A stretch of 64,000 nucleotides of DNA from Thalassotalea euphylliae (GTDB lineage: Bacteria > Pseudomonadota > Gammaproteobacteria > Enterobacterales > Alteromonadaceae). Where the stretch lies: assembly GCF_003390375.1 (NCBI RefSeq), contig NZ_QUOT01000001.1, positions 3,534,001-3,598,000 on the forward strand, in the 5' to 3' direction. A program made the position numbers and the translations under genes. The notes under the pieces are model-generated. The model was given only the letters and a program-made list of their open reading frames with translations, was not told the origin of the DNA and searched no databases. Positions 61,965 to 64,000 of this stretch are shown here, piece by piece; the first letter of the stretch is position 1; each line of letters opens with the position of its first letter.

Positions 61965-61983
61965 GCAAAGTTTTATGGAGTAA
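61946..61983. repeat. 19-bp tandem duplication across the glnE stop codon
   Basis: GCAAAGTTTTATGGAATAA (61946-61964) is followed directly by the same 19 bp with one change (A to G). The unit includes the last codons and stop of glnE. It is harmless to the protein, since the first stop is used. Confidence 0.85.
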
Positions 61984-62047
61984 ACAAAGTAAAATAGGTG
62001 AGTTACCTACTGACTTACACATTATCGACAGTGGCAGTAACTCATCT

Positions 62048-62770
62048 CTAATAGTAGCTACGGGAGTTGCTGACATTACCCGTTGAACTGAGTAGTCGGC
62101 ATTTTTTAGCAAGGTAGTCTTGTGGGCCTGTTTGGAACACAATCGTACGCTGTTGGTAGCAAAAGTATACGTCTACGCCTTCAGGAAAGTGGCCGCTAAT
62201 CGCATTACCTACTTGGTAAGCGGTCGCCAAAATTTCTTTGTTGATGCGAAATGGATCTTTGATGACTAAATCTCGGTTTAATCGCCACATGACTTCTAGG
62301 CCATCTTGTTCTGCATACTCAACCAGCTTTTGAAAAAGTGTTGAACCAGTTCTAAAGGGACGTGACTCTGTTGAGCCTTGCCAATCTTTTTTTAATGGCC
62401 GAGTGATAACGGTTTTGGCTTCTAAAATTTTTTCTAAATCGCCGCGTGGTTCAGGAAGGTACACCACATTATTTCTAATTTTCGGTCCACTGCCTTTCTC
62501 GTCAGGACCTTGGATGCTGGCGTAGAAGCGTGATAAGCCTTCTGCGGCTTTGTTTTTTGAGTTGGTTAATGGCTTTTTCGCGTGCTGTGGTGGCTCAGTC
62601 ACCTGTGATGCTTCAGCGGGTGCTGCTGCCTCAGCTGGTTTTACCTGCTCAGGTTCGGATTCCGCAAAGCTATCACCAAGCGAGGCGATAAGCTCGTGGT
62701 TAGCCAATAAATAGTAGGCTAAGCCAGAAAGCACAATGGCAAAAAGCCCATTACGGATCCAAAAATTCAT
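62048..62770 (-). CDS. TcpQ-domain protein
   Basis: A 240-residue protein with an N-terminal transmembrane anchor (about 6-25), an Ala/Glu/Pro-rich linker (about 35-75) and a C-terminal TcpQ/PilL_N-like domain (GSTLFQKLVEYAEQDGLEVMWRLNRDLVIKDPF). TcpQ domains work with secretins and pili, but no pilus genes are nearby; similar orphan copies sit next to glnE in other Alteromonadales as far as I recall. A perfect 8-bp inverted repeat (TGAGTTAC 61999 / GTAACTCA 62037) lies at its 3' side. Confidence 0.75.
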   Translation of the reverse strand: MNFWIRNGLFAIVLSGLAYYLLANHELIASLGDSFAESEPEQVKPAEAAAPAEASQVTEPPQHAKKPLTNSKNKAAEGLSRFYASIQGPDEKGSGPKIRNNVVYLPEPRGDLEKILEAKTVITRPLKKDWQGSTESRPFRTGSTLFQKLVEYAEQDGLEVMWRLNRDLVIKDPFRINKEILATAYQVGNAISGHFPEGVDVYFCYQQRTIVFQTGPQDYLAKKCRLLSSTGNVSNSRSYY

Positions 62771-62867
62771 TGATTATTCATTCATATATCAAGTGCAACT
62801 CAATATAACCATACTGAAAAATCAAAATTTATACAATTTTCTCTAAAAATGAGCAGGTTGACTACTA

Positions 62868-63821
62868 TTAATAGAGCGGTGGCGAATTTTCGTCTGGCCT
62901 TGTTTTAAAGCGGCGGTGTAGCCACATATATTGCTCGGGTTTACGGCTAATGGCTTGCTCTAATTCTTGATTGACACGCGTGACATCTGCAACGTCATCT
63001 TGGGTTGGAAAGTCTTTCAGCGCTGGCGTAATTTCAATGGTATAGCCTGAGCCGTCGTCGTTTCTTGTCGGGATAACCATATGCGTTTGAACATTTGGTT
63101 GGCGGGCAAAAATTAATGTACCTGTCGTTGTTGCAGCGTCAGGCACACTGAAAAATGGTACAAACAAGCTGCGGTTTTTGCCGTAGTCTTGATCTGGCAA
63201 GTAAACACAAGTTTCGCCTTCGTGAAGCGCGCCAATTAAGCCTTTAATATCACGCTTACTTAGCATGTATTTGTTTGAGCGGCCACGACCACGGTATTGA
63301 AAATACTCCATTAAAGCGTTGTTGTGAGCGCGATAAAATACCACCATCGGGTGAGTGTAGCCTACGCCTCGGCAGCAAATTTCAACGCTGAGATAATGCA
63401 TCGCTAGCAGTAATACGCCATGACCTTCTTGTTGAGCCTTTTCTAAGTGTTCAAGGCCTACAACCTTGACTTTGCGTTTTGCTCGCCAATCTGGCCACCA
63501 CCAGCCCATGCCTGTTTCAAGCAGGGCAATCCCTGTATTTTCAAAGTTCTTTTTAAGGACTTGTTGACGTTCTTCTTCTGGCATGTCAGGAAAACATAAT
63601 GCCAAATTGCGCTGGGCAACATGTTTGCGTTTGCCGCCAATTTTATAGAGTAAACGGCCAAGTTGCTTGCCCAGTGCGAGCTGCAATTTATAAGGTAGCC
63701 AAGAAATAGCGAACATCACCAATACGCCAATCCATGTGAGCCAATATTTAGGTAGGAAAAAAGACAGTTTAAAGTTCGGCTGTAATATTTTATTTTTGCT
63801 CACGGGATACATTCTAGGCAT
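62868..63821 (-). CDS. lpxL: Lipid A lauroyl/palmitoleoyl acyltransferase (LpxL/LpxP family)
   Basis: A 317-residue inner-membrane acyltransferase adding a secondary acyl chain to Kdo2-lipid IVA. It has an N-terminal anchor (about 25-42), the HxxxxE catalytic motif in LLAMHYLSVEICCRG, the YRAHNNALMEYFQYRGRGRSNKYML substrate region and the PDQDYG motif. Size matches LpxL/HtrB. It is divergent from hldE, which makes the heptose for the LPS core, with only 38 bp between starts. Confidence 0.92.
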   Translation of the reverse strand: MPRMYPVSKNKILQPNFKLSFFLPKYWLTWIGVLVMFAISWLPYKLQLALGKQLGRLLYKIGGKRKHVAQRNLALCFPDMPEEERQQVLKKNFENTGIALLETGMGWWWPDWRAKRKVKVVGLEHLEKAQQEGHGVLLLAMHYLSVEICCRGVGYTHPMVVFYRAHNNALMEYFQYRGRGRSNKYMLSKRDIKGLIGALHEGETCVYLPDQDYGKNRSLFVPFFSVPDAATTTGTLIFARQPNVQTHMVIPTRNDDGSGYTIEITPALKDFPTQDDVADVTRVNQELEQAISRKPEQYMWLHRRFKTRPDENSPPLY

Positions 63822-63859
63822 GATAAACTATTGGCATTATACATATTTTGGAAGTCAGG

Positions 63860-64000
63860 ATGAAAGTAGATATTCCTTCCTTTGCCAAAGCGCGCGTGCT
63901 AGTTGCAGGCGATATTATGCTAGATAGATACTGGCAAGGTTCAACCCAGCGTATTTCTCCGGAAGCTCCCGTTCCTGTGGTTAAAATTAATCAACATGAA
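63860..64000 (+). CDS. hldE: ADP-heptose synthase HldE, N-terminus (3' end outside window)
   Basis: The first 47 codons of a pfkB-type kinase. MKVDIPSFAKARVLVAGDIM and LDRYWQGSTQRISPEAPVPV match the start of bifunctional HldE (heptose-7-phosphate kinase / heptose-1-phosphate adenylyltransferase) for LPS core synthesis. The C-terminal part lies beyond the edge. It follows glnE in the same neighbourhood order as E. coli. Confidence 0.9.
   Translation, partial: MKVDIPSFAKARVLVAGDIMLDRYWQGSTQRISPEAPVPVVKINQHE

Noticed and set aside
1..64000. Search for tRNA genes, CRISPR arrays, prophage or transposase genes
   Set aside because: None seen by eye; every long open frame is explained by recognisable cellular genes or by shadows of them.

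Overview
The window looks like chromosome of a marine heterotrophic gammaproteobacterium of the Alteromonadales, most like Colwelliaceae (Colwellia/Thalassotalea). This placement is an inference from moderate-to-low GC, many TonB-dependent receptors, ovothiol genes, paired tryptophan-halogenase-like genes, a YjfIJKL/PspA cluster and short palindromic elements; no 16S or other marker was available. No tRNA, rRNA, CRISPR array, complete insertion sequence or prophage was seen.

Layout. 1-0.74 kb: end of a membrane diguanylate cyclase. 0.9-5.8 kb: an ovothiol locus made of a degenerate glutamine-synthetase-like protein, OvoA and an OvoB-like PLP enzyme, with a terminator and 12-bp tandem repeats between ovoA and ovoB. 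5.9-11.5 kb: a DUF5916 outer-membrane protein, a TonB receptor and a DsbA-like oxidoreductase, with short palindromic elements at 10.6 and 11.6-11.8 kb. 11.9-30.2 kb: an alpha-glucan utilisation locus. It holds a periplasmic GH13 cyclomaltodextrinase/neopullulanase, a pullulanase lipoprotein, a GH31 alpha-glucosidase, a large TonB receptor, two flavin halogenase-like proteins, an alpha-amylase lipoprotein and a cytoplasmic GH13 alpha-glucosidase. LacI-type palindromes (TGCATACGTATGCA and variants) sit at its promoters, so a MalR-like repressor encoded elsewhere probably coordinates it. 31.0-33.6 kb: another TonB receptor.

33.7-48 kb: cca, a GspA-GspB fusion, an HD-GYP protein, and leuABCD preceded by an unannotated 21-residue leucine leader peptide and attenuator. 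Then comes a surface-glycan group: two CDP-glycerol glycerophosphotransferase-like proteins, a glycerol-3-phosphate cytidylyltransferase and Wzi. 48-64 kb: the backbone ygiM-ygiF-glnE-hldE, whose order with cca recalls E. coli, interrupted by an L,D-transpeptidase/Lpp pair and a two-operon membrane-stress system. One operon of that system encodes YjfI, PspA/YjfJ, YjfK, a ribbon-helix-helix protein and a K+-channel-like protein. The other encodes a lipoprotein, a DUF350 protein and a membrane-anchored spermidine synthase. Both promoters carry an identical 13-bp palindrome (GACATAATATGTC). I infer that the RHH protein in the first operon is the shared autoregulator. This two-operon regulon is the most interesting system in the window.

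Limits: all family calls come from reading motifs. No search, alignment or structure prediction was run.
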